From: Chloroflexota bacterium
GTDB taxonomy: Bacteria; Chloroflexota; Anaerolineae; Aggregatilineales; Phototrophicaceae
Length of the DNA stretch: 33,476 bases
Direction: 5' to 3'
NCBI GenBank assembly: GCA_003695675.1
Contig: RFIA01000215.1
Span: forward strand, 1 to 33,476
In this document: piece after piece, positions 16,652 to 25,302 of the stretch
Position numbering within the stretch: the first letter of the stretch is position 1
How the letters are laid out: every line of letters starts with the position of its first letter
Position numbers and translations under genes: made by a program
The notes under the pieces: model-generated
The model's database searches: none
Seen by the model: the letters and a program-made list of their open reading frames with translations, nothing else
Told to the model about the DNA's origin: nothing

Positions 16652-17005
16652 ATGAATCGCGATTCCTTGCGGGCATACTGTCTCGATAAGAAGGGTGCGG
16701 AGGCCGAATTTCCCTTTGGGCCGGAGGCCGAAGTCTTCAAAGTAATGGGGAAGATGTTCGCCTTGATTCCCGTCGATGCGCCATGGCGTATCACACTCAA
16801 ATGTGACCCAACTTTAGCCGAGATGCAGCGCCAAACTTATGATGCTGTCAAGCCCGGTTATCACATGAACAAACGTCATTGGAATACCGTCTCGGTTGAC
16901 GGCTCAATACCCGATGACGAATTGCTTGAAATGATCGATCATTCGTATGATCTTGTGGTCAAATCGCTCAAGAAAAAAGATCGTCAACAATTGCATGAAT
17001 TGTAA
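16652..17005 (+). CDS. MmcQ/YjbR family protein
   Basis: 117 residues from ATG at 16652, which has AGGA 8 bases upstream; a TTG six bases earlier is too close to that site. The YjbR pattern is clear: AYCLDKKGAEAEFPFGPEAE near the N-terminus, then VFKVMGKMFALIP, LKCDPTLAEMQR, PGYHMNKRHWNTVSVDG and the C-terminal helix ELLEMIDHSYDLVVKSL. These small CyaY-like-fold proteins are named as DNA-binding on structural grounds, but their cellular role is not settled. It is divergent from the S41 protease and 31 bases upstream of the CoA-transferase gene. Confidence 0.88.
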   Translation: MNRDSLRAYCLDKKGAEAEFPFGPEAEVFKVMGKMFALIPVDAPWRITLKCDPTLAEMQRQTYDAVKPGYHMNKRHWNTVSVDGSIPDDELLEMIDHSYDLVVKSLKKKDRQQLHEL

Positions 17006-17036
17006 TCGCTAAATCAGAATTGGATACTTATCATCG

Positions 17037-17849
17037 ATGCCGCATCGTTATGTAACCCTTTCGGAAGCCGCAAACCTTATACACGATAATCAAACTATTG
17101 CACTCGGCGGGATGACGATTTACCGCCGACCGGTAGCGTTTGTGCGCGAATTGTTGCGTCGTGAGGCTCGCCCCAAAAATTTGACATTGCTCAATTTCAC
17201 TGCCGGATTCGAGTCGGACTTACTTGTCGGCGCGGGATGTGTCGGCATTGTGCGCTCGGTTTATTTTGGGCTAGAAGCGTTTGGCCTCGCGCCGATGTTC
17301 ACCGAAGCGGCGCAGCAGGGGCGTATCAATATCATGGAAGAGACGGAAGCGAGTATCGTCATGGGGATGCGGGCGCGGATGGCGGGGGTCGGTTTTATGC
17401 CCTCGACGGCGTGGATAGGCACTGATTTGCCGAAATTACGTCCCGATGTCAAAACGGTTGTTGACCCCTACACCGGCGAAACGTTGACTGCGTTCCCGGC
17501 AATTGATCTTGATGTGGTGATTTTACACGGTCTTGAAGGTGACCGGCACGGCAATGTGACGCTCAACAACAATTTGGGCATCGATATGGAACTCGTTTAT
17601 ATCGCAGACACCGTGATTGTCACGGTCGAGCGAATCGTCGACCGAATTGAAAAATCGATTGACCGCGCGATTTTGCCCGCGCCCGGTTCAGATTTTATTG
17701 TGCATGTGCCCAATGGTGCTTGGCCGACGAGTTGCCATCCGCTTTATCCGGTTGCCGGTCGTGAATTGATGCGTTATGTCGATGCCTGCAATGCTGGCAA
17801 TTTCGATGCGTATCTAGCGGCATTTCTTGAAGACGCATCCGACGATTAA
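17037..17849 (+). CDS. CoA-transferase family I, alpha subunit (unpaired)
   Basis: 270 residues matching the A subunit of glutaconate/3-oxoacid CoA-transferases: early ALGGMTIYRRPVAFVREL, then LTLLNFTAGFESDLLVGAG, the TEASIVMGMRARMAGVGFMP segment, FPAIDLDVVILHGLEGDRHG, and ADTVIVTVERIVDRIE. In this family the catalytic glutamate that forms the CoA thioester is on the B subunit, which is usually encoded next door. Here no B subunit follows; the next element is the thiamine riboswitch. The protein is therefore either paired with a remote B subunit or has another function. The ribosome binding site is weak. Substrate unknown. Confidence 0.85.
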   Translation: MPHRYVTLSEAANLIHDNQTIALGGMTIYRRPVAFVRELLRREARPKNLTLLNFTAGFESDLLVGAGCVGIVRSVYFGLEAFGLAPMFTEAAQQGRINIMEETEASIVMGMRARMAGVGFMPSTAWIGTDLPKLRPDVKTVVDPYTGETLTAFPAIDLDVVILHGLEGDRHGNVTLNNNLGIDMELVYIADTVIVTVERIVDRIEKSIDRAILPAPGSDFIVHVPNGAWPTSCHPLYPVAGRELMRYVDACNAGNFDAYLAAFLEDASDD

Positions 17850-17934
17850 AGGTTTCGCGTAGTCATTAACGACAAAGCCTTCGCATAATCAAAATGTCAG
17901 AAGATGGATATACCCGAATCTGATAAAAACGCGG

Positions 17935-17940
17935 TATAAT
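17935..17940 (+). promoter_or_regulatory. Putative -10 box of the thiamine uptake operon
   Basis: TATAAT about 26 bases upstream of the riboswitch core. No convincing -35 box lies at the matching distance. Confidence 0.4.
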
Positions 17941-17965
17941 TCGTCCATACAGGTGAATAAGTTGA

Positions 17966-18060
17966 CCAGGGGAGTTCGCGCAAGCGGGCTGAGAGGGTGC
18001 GTAATGCCGCACCGACCCTTGAACCTGAACCGGATAATACCGGCGTAGGGAGGGTAGTTC
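17966..18060 (+). ncRNA. TPP riboswitch (THI element)
   Basis: The conserved THI-box parts are all present in order: GGGGAGTTCGCGCAAGCGGG, CTGAGA, a variable P3 stem GGTGCG...CGCACC, GACCCTTGAACCTG, and CCGGATAATACCGGCGTAGGGA. It senses thiamine pyrophosphate in the nascent transcript. Its position, followed by an intrinsic terminator and then thiB, indicates premature termination when TPP is plentiful. P1 limits are approximate. Confidence 0.97.
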
Positions 18061-18071
18061 ATCGAAGAATC

Positions 18072-18111
18072 AAACCATCCTAAGCCAACCGGCACACAGG
18101 ATGGTTTTTTT
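18072..18111 (+). terminator. Riboswitch-controlled intrinsic terminator
   Basis: A 10-bp perfect stem AAACCATCCT/AGGATGGTTT with a 16-base loop, with a run of seven T at 18105-18111. It lies 12 bases past the riboswitch and 53 bases before thiB, as expected for a transcription-attenuation expression platform. Confidence 0.88.
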
Positions 18112-18163
18112 ATCGAAGCCTCCCAATGTGATCTCGAAATTTAAGTGATGAAGGGAGTGACTG

Positions 18164-19219
18164 ATGCGAAAATTTCTACTAATTTTACTACTGAGTTTGT
18201 TGCTTGTCTCAGCTGCGAGTGTGTTTGCACAAGATAATACGACTCTCACGGTTGTGACACACGACAGCTTCGCGGTGAGTGAGGAAATACTCAGTCAATT
18301 TGAAGCGGAGACGGGCATCACAGTGCGCATTTTACGAAGCGGTGATGCGGGTACGATGGTGAATCAATCGATCTTGAGCAAATCGAATCCGCTCGGCGAT
18401 GTGATGTATGGCATCGACAACACATTTCTTTCCCGTGCGTTGGACGCAGAATTGTTTATTCCCTACGAGTCGCCGTTATTGAATACTGTACGGGAAGAAT
18501 TTCTTATCGATGATGCTCATCGCGTCACGCCAGTTGATTTTGGCGATGTGTGCCTCAATTATGATGTAGCCTTCTTCACCGAGAATAATCTTCCTGTGCC
18601 GCAAACGTTGCGCGATTTAACCGATCCGATTTATAAGGGCATGCTCGTTGTCGAAAATCCTGCGAATTCATCGCCGGGACTGGCCTTTTTACTGGCGACG
18701 ATTGCTGAATTTGGCGAAGCGGGCGATTATACATATCTCGATTTCTGGGCTGACCTCGTTGAGAATGATGTCTTCGTCAGCGATGATTGGAGCGATGCTT
18801 ATTTCGCGCAATTTACCGTACCGAGTGGCGGAGTCGGGTCGCGACCATTGGTCGTCAGTTATGCGAGCAGCCCACCCGCCGAAGTCTTGTTCGCGGAAGA
18901 AACGCCCGACACTGCGCCGACGGCAAGCATCGTTGCGGACGGCACCTGTTTCAGGCAGGTTGAATTCGTCGGCATTCTCGATGGCACAGAGCATGTCGAA
19001 GCCGCGCAGCAGTTCGTCGATTTCATGCTCAGTCGAGAATTTCAGGAAGATATGCCGCTTCAGATGTTTGTCTTCCCTGTCATCGAAGACGCTGCGTTGC
19101 CGGATGTATTTGAGGAATATGCGCTCATCCCGGAAAATCCTTCATTGCTCACCATCGAGCAGATCGATGAAAATCGCGAAGCGTGGATTATGGCATGGGC
19201 CGAAGTCGTGTTGCGTTAA
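18164..19219 (+). CDS. thiB: Thiamine ABC transporter substrate-binding protein
   Basis: 351 residues; AAGGGAG lies 6 bases before the ATG. A signal sequence covers about residues 1-22 (LLILLLSLLLVSAASVFAQ) with a signal-peptidase-I-like end and no lipobox cysteine. The mature part is a type 2 periplasmic-binding-protein fold of the ThiB/iron-binding group: TLTVVTHDSFAVSEEILSQF, TGITVRILRSGDAGTMVNQS, GDVMYGIDNTFLSRAL, TPVDFGDVCLNYD, and a C-terminal YALIPENPSLL. It captures thiamine, or its phosphates, outside the membrane for the permease ThiP. The TPP riboswitch upstream makes the thiamine assignment firm. Overlap with the next gene suggests coupled translation. Confidence 0.94.
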   Translation: MRKFLLILLLSLLLVSAASVFAQDNTTLTVVTHDSFAVSEEILSQFEAETGITVRILRSGDAGTMVNQSILSKSNPLGDVMYGIDNTFLSRALDAELFIPYESPLLNTVREEFLIDDAHRVTPVDFGDVCLNYDVAFFTENNLPVPQTLRDLTDPIYKGMLVVENPANSSPGLAFLLATIAEFGEAGDYTYLDFWADLVENDVFVSDDWSDAYFAQFTVPSGGVGSRPLVVSYASSPPAEVLFAEETPDTAPTASIVADGTCFRQVEFVGILDGTEHVEAAQQFVDFMLSREFQEDMPLQMFVFPVIEDAALPDVFEEYALIPENPSLLTIEQIDENREAWIMAWAEVVLR

Positions 19220-20880
19220 AATTTAATTTGGGGCGCGGTGTTTTACTCGCGCCCCTGATTTTCTTAACAATTTTCTATTTCTATCCACTCGTTTCGATTC
19301 TGTCGGTGAGTTTGTTTCCGGCAGGGCGGATTGACCTTTCAGGTTTTTCTGAGATTGCGACATCAGCCTATTATCATCGCATCGTATGGTTCACGATACG
19401 GCAAGCGATTATCTCGACCGTGCTCACGATATTGTTAGCGTTGCCGTGTGCCTACCTCTTCGCACGTTATCGATTTCCCGGCAGGTCGATATTGCTGGCA
19501 TTGACCACATTACCGTTTGTCTTGCCGCCTGTTGTCGTCGCGATTGCATTCACATCGTTGATTGGGCGGGGAGGGTTGCTCAATCGGCTGTTGATGAGTC
19601 AATTAGGTCTTTCATCACCACCCCTTCAATTCGAGCAAACCTTCGCCATCATCATCATTGTGCATGTCTTTTACAACTTTTCGATAGCGCTGCGCATGAT
19701 GACAGGATTTTGGATGAATCAAAGCCGACGCATCGAAGAAGCGGCGCGAGTGATGGGGGCGCATGGTTGGCGTCTGTGGTGGACGATATATCTGCCGATA
19801 TTGCGCCCTGTGATTGCCGCATCGGGTATTCTCGTGTTCATTTTCACGTTCACGAGCTTTGGCGTGATTTTGATTCTCGGCGGGGTACGCTTCGCCACCA
19901 TCGAAGTTGAAATTTATCGGCAGACGACAAGCATTTTCAATTTGCCGCTTGCGGCGGCGCTTTCGTTACTGCAAATTGCCATCATGACGGCGATGATGTT
20001 GGCATATACACGCTTGCAGCGCAATTTGCCGCTAGAATTACAAGCCACACGCCACACGTTGCAAAACCTCAGCACCCGAAGAGCATATACGCTCATCATC
20101 TTGCTGGTCAGTCTTATCGCGATAATGATTTTTACACCGTTGCTCGCGCTTGTTGTTCGGTCGTTTATGTCTTCTACAAGTGGCACATTCTCGCTGCGAT
20201 TCTACAAGATGCTCACTGTGAATACCCGCAGTTCAATTTTGTTTGTTCCGCCTGTTGACGCGATCATCAACTCGGTAAAATTCGCGTTCATCACGACGCT
20301 TCTCGCCAGTGTGTTGGGGATGATGGCCGCGTATTTATTGGCGCGTCGTGGTGTATTTTTTGCGCGGTGGATTGATCCGTTATTCATGTTGCCGCTTGCG
20401 ACGAGCGCCGTCACGCTCGGTTTCGGTTTCATCATCGCGCTAGATGAACCGCCGCTCAATTTGCGAACCTCGCCGATGTTGATACCGATTGCGCATACGT
20501 TAGTTGCGTTGCCATTCGTTGTTCGCAGTCTGTTGCCTGCATTGCGTCGCATTCCGCCAAATATTCCCGAAGCAGCGCGTATGCTGGGGGCGTCTCCGGT
20601 CAGTGTATGGTGGTTGGTTGAACTACCGCTCATGCTTCGCAGCCTCGTCGTAGGCGCTGTCTTCGCATTTACGATTAGCATGGGGGAATTCGGCGCGTCG
20701 TTGTTCATCGCCCGGCCTGAAACGCCGACACTGCCCGTGGCAATATTTCGTTTGTTCAGTCGTCCTGGTGCTGAAAGTGCGGGGCAGGCCCTAGCGCTCA
20801 GTGTGATTTTAATGGGTGTCAGCTTCGTGAGTTTCCTCGTCATCGAACGATTACGCACACCCGGCACAGGTGAATTTTGA
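19195..20880 (+). CDS. thiP: Thiamine ABC transporter permease, two fused permease domains
   Basis: About 561 residues from ATG at 19195, overlapping the thiB end by 25 bases; a GTG at 19183 is an alternative and neither has a strong ribosome binding site. About twelve membrane helices are arranged as two halves. Each half has the EAA loop that contacts the ATPase: EEAARVMGAHGWRLWWTIYL in the first, PEAARMLGASPVSVWWLVEL in the second. This fused arrangement is normal for ThiP. It forms the membrane channel with ThiB and ThiQ. The stop overlaps the thiQ ATG (TGATG). Confidence 0.93.
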   Translation: MGRSRVALKFNLGRGVLLAPLIFLTIFYFYPLVSILSVSLFPAGRIDLSGFSEIATSAYYHRIVWFTIRQAIISTVLTILLALPCAYLFARYRFPGRSILLALTTLPFVLPPVVVAIAFTSLIGRGGLLNRLLMSQLGLSSPPLQFEQTFAIIIIVHVFYNFSIALRMMTGFWMNQSRRIEEAARVMGAHGWRLWWTIYLPILRPVIAASGILVFIFTFTSFGVILILGGVRFATIEVEIYRQTTSIFNLPLAAALSLLQIAIMTAMMLAYTRLQRNLPLELQATRHTLQNLSTRRAYTLIILLVSLIAIMIFTPLLALVVRSFMSSTSGTFSLRFYKMLTVNTRSSILFVPPVDAIINSVKFAFITTLLASVLGMMAAYLLARRGVFFARWIDPLFMLPLATSAVTLGFGFIIALDEPPLNLRTSPMLIPIAHTLVALPFVVRSLLPALRRIPPNIPEAARMLGASPVSVWWLVELPLMLRSLVVGAVFAFTISMGEFGASLFIARPETPTLPVAIFRLFSRPGAESAGQALALSVILMGVSFVSFLVIERLRTPGTGEF

Positions 20881-21905
20881 TGCTCAACATTCAAGATGTG
20901 ACACACGCATTTGATGAGCATACTGTGCTCCATGCTATCAACCTCACCGTCGAAGCTGGGGAAATTCTGTGCTTACTTGGGCCAAGCGGATGTGGCAAAA
21001 CCACCTTGCTGCGATTGATCGCCGGGCTTGAACAGGTTCAGTACGGAGAAATCATTTTCGACGGGCAATCTATCGTCGAAATCCCTGTGCATCAACGTAA
21101 TTTTGGCTTGATGTTTCAAGACTTTGCGCTCTTCCCACATTTGAATGTGTTGGATAACGTGCTTTTCGGCTTGAAAAGCCGTCGCATACCGCGAGCTGAC
21201 GCCTTAAAACGTGCGCGCGAGATGCTATCGTTGGTGGGGATGCAACACTATGCAGCGCGTGATGTTTCACAACTTTCGGGCGGTGAACGTCAGCGTGTCG
21301 CACTCGCGCGGAGTCTTGCGCCATCGCCGCGATTGTTGATGCTTGATGAACCGCTCGGTTCGCTTGATGCTCGCTTACGCGAAAATTTGCTGACGGAATT
21401 GCGACAGATCATCAAGTCAATTGGCTTGACGACAATTTATGTGACGCACGACCAGCATGAAGCGTATGCCGTCGCAGACCGCATCGCGGTCATGAATGTC
21501 GGTCATGTTGAGCAGGTCGGCGAACAAGAGGCAATATATAAGCGGCCACACACATCGTTTGTGGCGCGATTTTTAGGCCTCGACAACATCGTTCCAGTTG
21601 AAAACATGAACGGCAGTTGTGTATATACCGCGCTCGGCCAATTTGAAATTCAGGGACAAGCAGATGCGTTATTGCTGCATCCATTGGGGATTCATATTGT
21701 CAATCCTTCGCAAGATGAAGCAATATATGGTGTCGTGACCGAACGTAGATTTCAAGGCGAACGCTATCGTTTGTCGCTGCGACATCAATCGGGTATCGTA
21801 TTAATTTTTTACGTGAATGCTGATGACACACAATCAATCCCTGAAGTTGGCGATCAAATTTCCATCGGGTGCAAACCGGAGTTCATCGTCCCATTGAAAA
21901 CATAA
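20880..21905 (+). CDS. thiQ: Thiamine ABC transporter ATP-binding protein
   Basis: 341 residues from ATG at 20880, which overlaps the thiP stop by one base. Complete ABC ATPase: Walker A GPSGCGKTTLLRL (about 34-46), Q-loop MFQDFALFPHLNVLDN, signature LSGGERQRVALARSL, Walker B LLMLDEPLGSLDARL and the H-loop VTHDQHEA. About 100 C-terminal residues form a TOBE-like regulatory domain (YGVVTERRFQGERYRLSLRH). The length is nearer to PotA/FbpC-type ATPases than to short enterobacterial ThiQ. Thiamine as substrate is inferred from the operon and riboswitch. Confidence 0.92.
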   Translation: MLNIQDVTHAFDEHTVLHAINLTVEAGEILCLLGPSGCGKTTLLRLIAGLEQVQYGEIIFDGQSIVEIPVHQRNFGLMFQDFALFPHLNVLDNVLFGLKSRRIPRADALKRAREMLSLVGMQHYAARDVSQLSGGERQRVALARSLAPSPRLLMLDEPLGSLDARLRENLLTELRQIIKSIGLTTIYVTHDQHEAYAVADRIAVMNVGHVEQVGEQEAIYKRPHTSFVARFLGLDNIVPVENMNGSCVYTALGQFEIQGQADALLLHPLGIHIVNPSQDEAIYGVVTERRFQGERYRLSLRHQSGIVLIFYVNADDTQSIPEVGDQISIGCKPEFIVPLKT

Positions 21906-21913
21906 GATCGCAA

Positions 21914-21952
21914 ACAAAACGGGAATACCTATTGTCGGCATTCCCGTTTTGT
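21914..21952. terminator. Bidirectional intrinsic terminator between thiQ and gyrB
   Basis: A 13-bp perfect stem ACAAAACGGGAAT/ATTCCCGTTTTGT with a 13-base loop. Each strand has a T-rich arm: TTTTGTGCGTTTAT on plus, TTTTGTTTGCG on minus. It lies 8 bases after the thiQ stop and 24 bases from the end of gyrB, so it can serve both convergent genes. Confidence 0.85.
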
Positions 21953-21975
21953 GCGTTTATTTACGTCGATTGGTC

Positions 21976-23952
21976 TTAGATGTCGAGATTGCGGACGCTC
22001 TTGGCATGTGTCTGAATGAAGCGGCGACGTGGTGGGACGCTGCTGCCCATCAACATATCGAAAACGCGGTCGGCTTCGGCGGCATCATCAATCGTGACTT
22101 GAAGCAGCGTGCGTGTTTCAGGATCCATCGTCGTTTCCCATAATTGATCGGGATTCATTTCGCCGAGACCTTTGTAGCGTTGGATACTAACCCGGTCAGG
22201 ATTCTTGTGGCCTTTGAGCGCTGTATTCAGGATGTCTGTCTCCGACTTGCCCGGTTCGCCATAAACATACTCGACCACTTTGCCATTTTTGAGGCGGAAG
22301 ATTGGCGGCTGTGCAATATAAAGATTGCCATTCTGAATGATGGGCTGCATGTGGCGGAAGAAGAATGTCAGCAACAGTGTGCGAATATGACTGCCGTCAA
22401 CATCGGCATCCGTCATGATAATCACGCGGCCATAACGCAAGTTCTCGATTTTGAAATCGTCGCTGATGCCTGTGCCGAGTGCAGAGACGAGCGCTTTGAT
22501 TTCGTTGTTGTCGAGGATTTTGTCGAGGCGGGCACGTTCAGTGTTGAGGATTTTACCACGCAGGGGCAAAATCGCCTGAAAATGCCGGTCACGACCTTGT
22601 TTTGCCGAGCCGCCCGCTGAGTCCCCCTCGACGATATAAATCTCCGCGTCTTCGCCATGCGAGGAGCAATCGGCCAGCTTGCCGGGCAAAGTGCTGCTTT
22701 CGAGCAAACTCGGCCCACTGCGAACGAGGTCACGCGCTTTACGCGCGGCTTCGCGGGCGCGTTTGCTGGTCATACACTTTTCGATAATGCGTTTGGCGTC
22801 GCTTGGATTGAGTTCGAGGAATTCGTTGAAGGCTTCTGACACGGTTTGCGATACAGCGCCCTGAACCTCAGGATTCATCAATTTGACTTTGGTTTGGCTC
22901 TCAAATTGTGGGTCAGGATGCTTAATGCTGATGATAGCGGTCAGACCTTCCATCGTATCGTTGCCGGAGAAATTATTGTCCTTGTCCTTGAGGAAATTGT
23001 TCTTCCGCGCATAACGGTTGATGACACTCGTAATCGCCGAACGCAAACCGGTTAAATGCGAACCTCCATCGGGTGTATTGATGGTATTGGCAAATGATAA
23101 CTCGGTCACAGTGGACGAATCGGTATATTGGAAGGCCACTTCTGCGCTAATAACAAACGGTTTCTTACCTTCGGGGGTTATTTCGATTTCGCGCTCGGCA
23201 TAAATTGGCTCGTGGAGCGCTTTACGATTGCGATTGAGATAGATGACGAACGAACGGATACCGCCTTCAAAGTAAAATGTGGTTTCTTTGGGGAGCGGCT
23301 GTACACGTTCATCGCGCAACGTTATCGATACTCGCCGTGTGACGAATGCCATTTCACGGAAGCGTTGCAACAATGTGGCGTAGTTAAATTCATTGGCTTC
23401 CATGATGGTGAAGTCAGGGACGAGTGTGATTCGTGTGCCTGTCGCTTCATTGCTTTCTAGGGGGCGTACCTTTTCAACCGGTGTGATGGGAATACCGGTT
23501 TGATATATCTGTTGCCAGAGGTAACCGTCGCGCCAGACTTCGGCGCGAAGCTCTGCCGAAAGTGCATTGACTGCCGATACGCCGACACCGTGTAGGCCGC
23601 CACTCACTTTATAAGCATCATCATTGAATTTGGCACCCGAACCAATTTGTGTCATGACCACTTCGAGTGCCGATTTGTTGGCTTTTTTATTGATGTCAAC
23701 CGGAATGCCTGCGCCATTGTCTTCGACAGAAACCGCATTATTTTCGTGAAGCGTAACGACAATTTGGTCGCAACGCCCCGCAAGCGCTTCATCAATCGCA
23801 TTATCTACAACTTCGTAAATCAGGTGATGTAAAGCGCGGATGTCGGTGCCACCGACATACATGCCGGGACGCTTGCGAACATGTTCCATTGGCTCTAAAA
23901 CATCAATGCTGTCGGCGCCATATTCCTGTCGGGCAGAGCCTTTTTCCGCCAT
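21976..23952 (-). CDS. gyrB: DNA gyrase subunit B
   Basis: 658 residues, in the usual range for GyrB without the proteobacterial insert. The GHKL ATPase has [22 protein letters not shown] and [16 protein letters not shown]. The transducer domain follows. The TOPRIM domain has [17 protein letters not shown] with PLRGKILN, and [16 protein letters not shown]. The C-terminus has [20 protein letters not shown] and ends [17 protein letters not shown], typical of GyrB rather than ParE. With GyrA (not in view) it introduces negative supercoils using ATP. AAGGAG lies 6 bases before the ATG. Confidence 0.95.
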   Translation of the reverse strand: MAEKGSARQEYGADSIDVLEPMEHVRKRPGMYVGGTDIRALHHLIYEVVDNAIDEALAGRCDQIVVTLHENNAVSVEDNGAGIPVDINKKANKSALEVVMTQIGSGAKFNDDAYKVSGGLHGVGVSAVNALSAELRAEVWRDGYLWQQIYQTGIPITPVEKVRPLESNEATGTRITLVPDFTIMEANEFNYATLLQRFREMAFVTRRVSITLRDERVQPLPKETTFYFEGGIRSFVIYLNRNRKALHEPIYAEREIEITPEGKKPFVISAEVAFQYTDSSTVTELSFANTINTPDGGSHLTGLRSAITSVINRYARKNNFLKDKDNNFSGNDTMEGLTAIISIKHPDPQFESQTKVKLMNPEVQGAVSQTVSEAFNEFLELNPSDAKRIIEKCMTSKRAREAARKARDLVRSGPSLLESSTLPGKLADCSSHGEDAEIYIVEGDSAGGSAKQGRDRHFQAILPLRGKILNTERARLDKILDNNEIKALVSALGTGISDDFKIENLRYGRVIIMTDADVDGSHIRTLLLTFFFRHMQPIIQNGNLYIAQPPIFRLKNGKVVEYVYGEPGKSETDILNTALKGHKNPDRVSIQRYKGLGEMNPDQLWETTMDPETRTLLQVTIDDAAEADRVFDMLMGSSVPPRRRFIQTHAKSVRNLDI

Positions 23953-24090
23953 TTCAACTCCTTAATATGATGTACAAGAGAGATCGATTGTTTTGGACTT
24001 TATTGGAATGTGTTTTTATCTTCAGGCAAGTTCTTATGCTCAAATCTTCGCCAAAATCCCTCGTAAAAATGCCCATTCTCTTCTTTATTA

Positions 24091-24119
24091 ATTATACCTC
24101 ACTGTAGAGGCTGGAACAA
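24091..24119 (-). promoter_or_regulatory. Putative gyrB promoter
   Basis: On the minus strand TTGTTC (24119-24114), a 17-base spacer and TATAAT (24096-24091). The leader would be about 130 bases to the gyrB ATG. It is divergent from the tRNA-Leu promoter. Confidence 0.5.
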
Positions 24120-24148
24120 TAGGATGGATTGCCCGTTTGTTTGCAGCA

Positions 24149-24176
24149 TTGACACTAGTTCTATCTCGAGTATAAT
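24149..24176 (+). promoter_or_regulatory. tRNA-Leu promoter
   Basis: Consensus TTGACA (24149-24154) and consensus TATAAT (24171-24176) with a 16-base spacer, 16 bases upstream of the tRNA. Confidence 0.8.
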
Positions 24177-24192
24177 TTTAACCGCGATACAA

Positions 24193-24274
24193 GCCCCGGT
24201 GGCGGAATAGGCAGACGCGCACGGTTGAGGGCTGTGTCCCGCAAGGGGTGGAGGTTCAAATCCTCTCCGGGGCA
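24193..24274 (+). tRNA. tRNA-Leu (anticodon GAG)
   Basis: A class II tRNA of 82 bases without encoded CCA. Acceptor GCCCCGG pairs with CCGGGGC, discriminator A. The anticodon stem CACGG/CTGTG encloses loop TTGAGGG with anticodon GAG, reading CUC and CUU. The long variable arm is TCCCGCAAGGGG. The T arm GAGG-TTCAAAT-CCTC is standard. Confidence 0.96.
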
Positions 24275-24276
24275 AG

Positions 24277-24306
24277 ACACCCACTCAAAATGGAGTGGGT
24301 GTTTTT
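24277..24306 (+). terminator. Intrinsic terminator after tRNA-Leu
   Basis: A 10-bp perfect stem ACACCCACTC/GAGTGGGTGT with a 6-base loop followed by a run of five T, beginning 3 bases after the tRNA. Confidence 0.9.
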
Positions 24307-24378
24307 GTTGCAGGCGAATGCGGTTCGATGTACACTGCGCAGTATGGATGTTCGTGGTGCGTGAAACGGAGATGCAAC

Positions 24379-25287
24379 ATGTACGACACAACAGAGCAGA
24401 TACTCATCCGAGCTTACGATTTAATTCAAACTGACCAAATAGAAGATGCCAGAACACTCCTTGAACCAGTCTTAGAAAATGATGCCGACAATGTTGAAGC
24501 GTGGTGGTTATATGCCCATGCGGTCACAGACATCGAGTCGGCAAATAAAGCGCTCGATAATGTTATTCGCCTCGATAGTAACTATCCGGGAGCAGCTGAG
24601 CTAAAAAGAAAAGTTACCGAACTTATACAAGCGGGGGGCCTGTTAGATGCGCAGTCAGGCGATAGTGTGCTCACGCTTCCGCCACAAACTTTACCGGAAG
24701 ATGTGCCCGAAGATTTGGGATTTGATCTTTCCTTCGAGGATGATGAAGATGATCGAAAGCGGTCGCGTCGATTAACGCTTGCAGTCATCGCTGCAACGAT
24801 TATGGTTGTTGGTATTGTCAGCGCCGTCGCTATTCTTATTGTGACCGGCGATGATTCTGAAGTGGGCGTAACGCCGACTGCGATTGCCGCCAACACCGCA
24901 CAACCAACATCAACTATCGCCGTGGATGCCGGCGCTTTGACCGCTGGCCTCAACGATGAAATTCGAGTTATATTGAGCGATGATTTCACACTTCCCGCAA
25001 ATGCCATCAGCACGCGAACAACTGATCTTGGAGAAACCTTGGTGATTTCGGTTTGCACTTCACCGAACGTTCAGCAATTGCAAGTTGATCTTGAGGGCGT
25101 GCTTTATAGGCTTGCACAAGGGCTTAACTTGTCGTTAGTGACTGCCGATGCGATTGGGGCGAATATGCTCGATTGCAGTAACAATATCGATGTGCGAAAC
25201 ATCGTTGTAGCGCTTACGGACGCAGCAGCATTCGCTCAAGGCCAACTTGATGAAGAGAACTTTGCAGCAAGGTGGCGTTCATTTTGA
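24379..25287 (+). CDS. TPR-like protein with one transmembrane helix and an extracellular domain
   Basis: 302 residues from ATG at 24379, with CGGAG 7 bases upstream. The frame is open 28 codons farther, but that part covers the tRNA terminator. Residues about 1-82 are helical with TPR features (IEDARTLLEPVLENDADNVE, AWWLYAHAVTD, ANKALDNVIRLDSNYPGA). Residues 107-125 are strongly acidic (EDVPEDLGFDLSFEDDEDD), followed by KRSRR and a membrane helix at about 132-156. Residues 157-302 lie outside, starting with a Thr/Pro-rich linker, of unknown fold. Tetratricopeptide parts mediate protein contacts. No family name is recognised. It is convergent with the receiver-GAF-kinase gene, 15 bases apart. 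Confidence 0.75.
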   Translation: MYDTTEQILIRAYDLIQTDQIEDARTLLEPVLENDADNVEAWWLYAHAVTDIESANKALDNVIRLDSNYPGAAELKRKVTELIQAGGLLDAQSGDSVLTLPPQTLPEDVPEDLGFDLSFEDDEDDRKRSRRLTLAVIAATIMVVGIVSAVAILIVTGDDSEVGVTPTAIAANTAQPTSTIAVDAGALTAGLNDEIRVILSDDFTLPANAISTRTTDLGETLVISVCTSPNVQQLQVDLEGVLYRLAQGLNLSLVTADAIGANMLDCSNNIDVRNIVVALTDAAAFAQGQLDEENFAARWRSF

Positions 25288-25302
25288 TTTTCAATTTATA
25301 CA

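Noticed and set aside
16450-16800. N-terminal extension of the S41 protease to 16800
   Set aside because: It would overlap the divergent YjbR gene, has no signal or domain features, and a good ribosome binding site supports ATG 16449.
20202-20933. 243-codon minus-strand frame
   Set aside because: Antisense to the second half of thiP and the start of thiQ; no recognisable domain.
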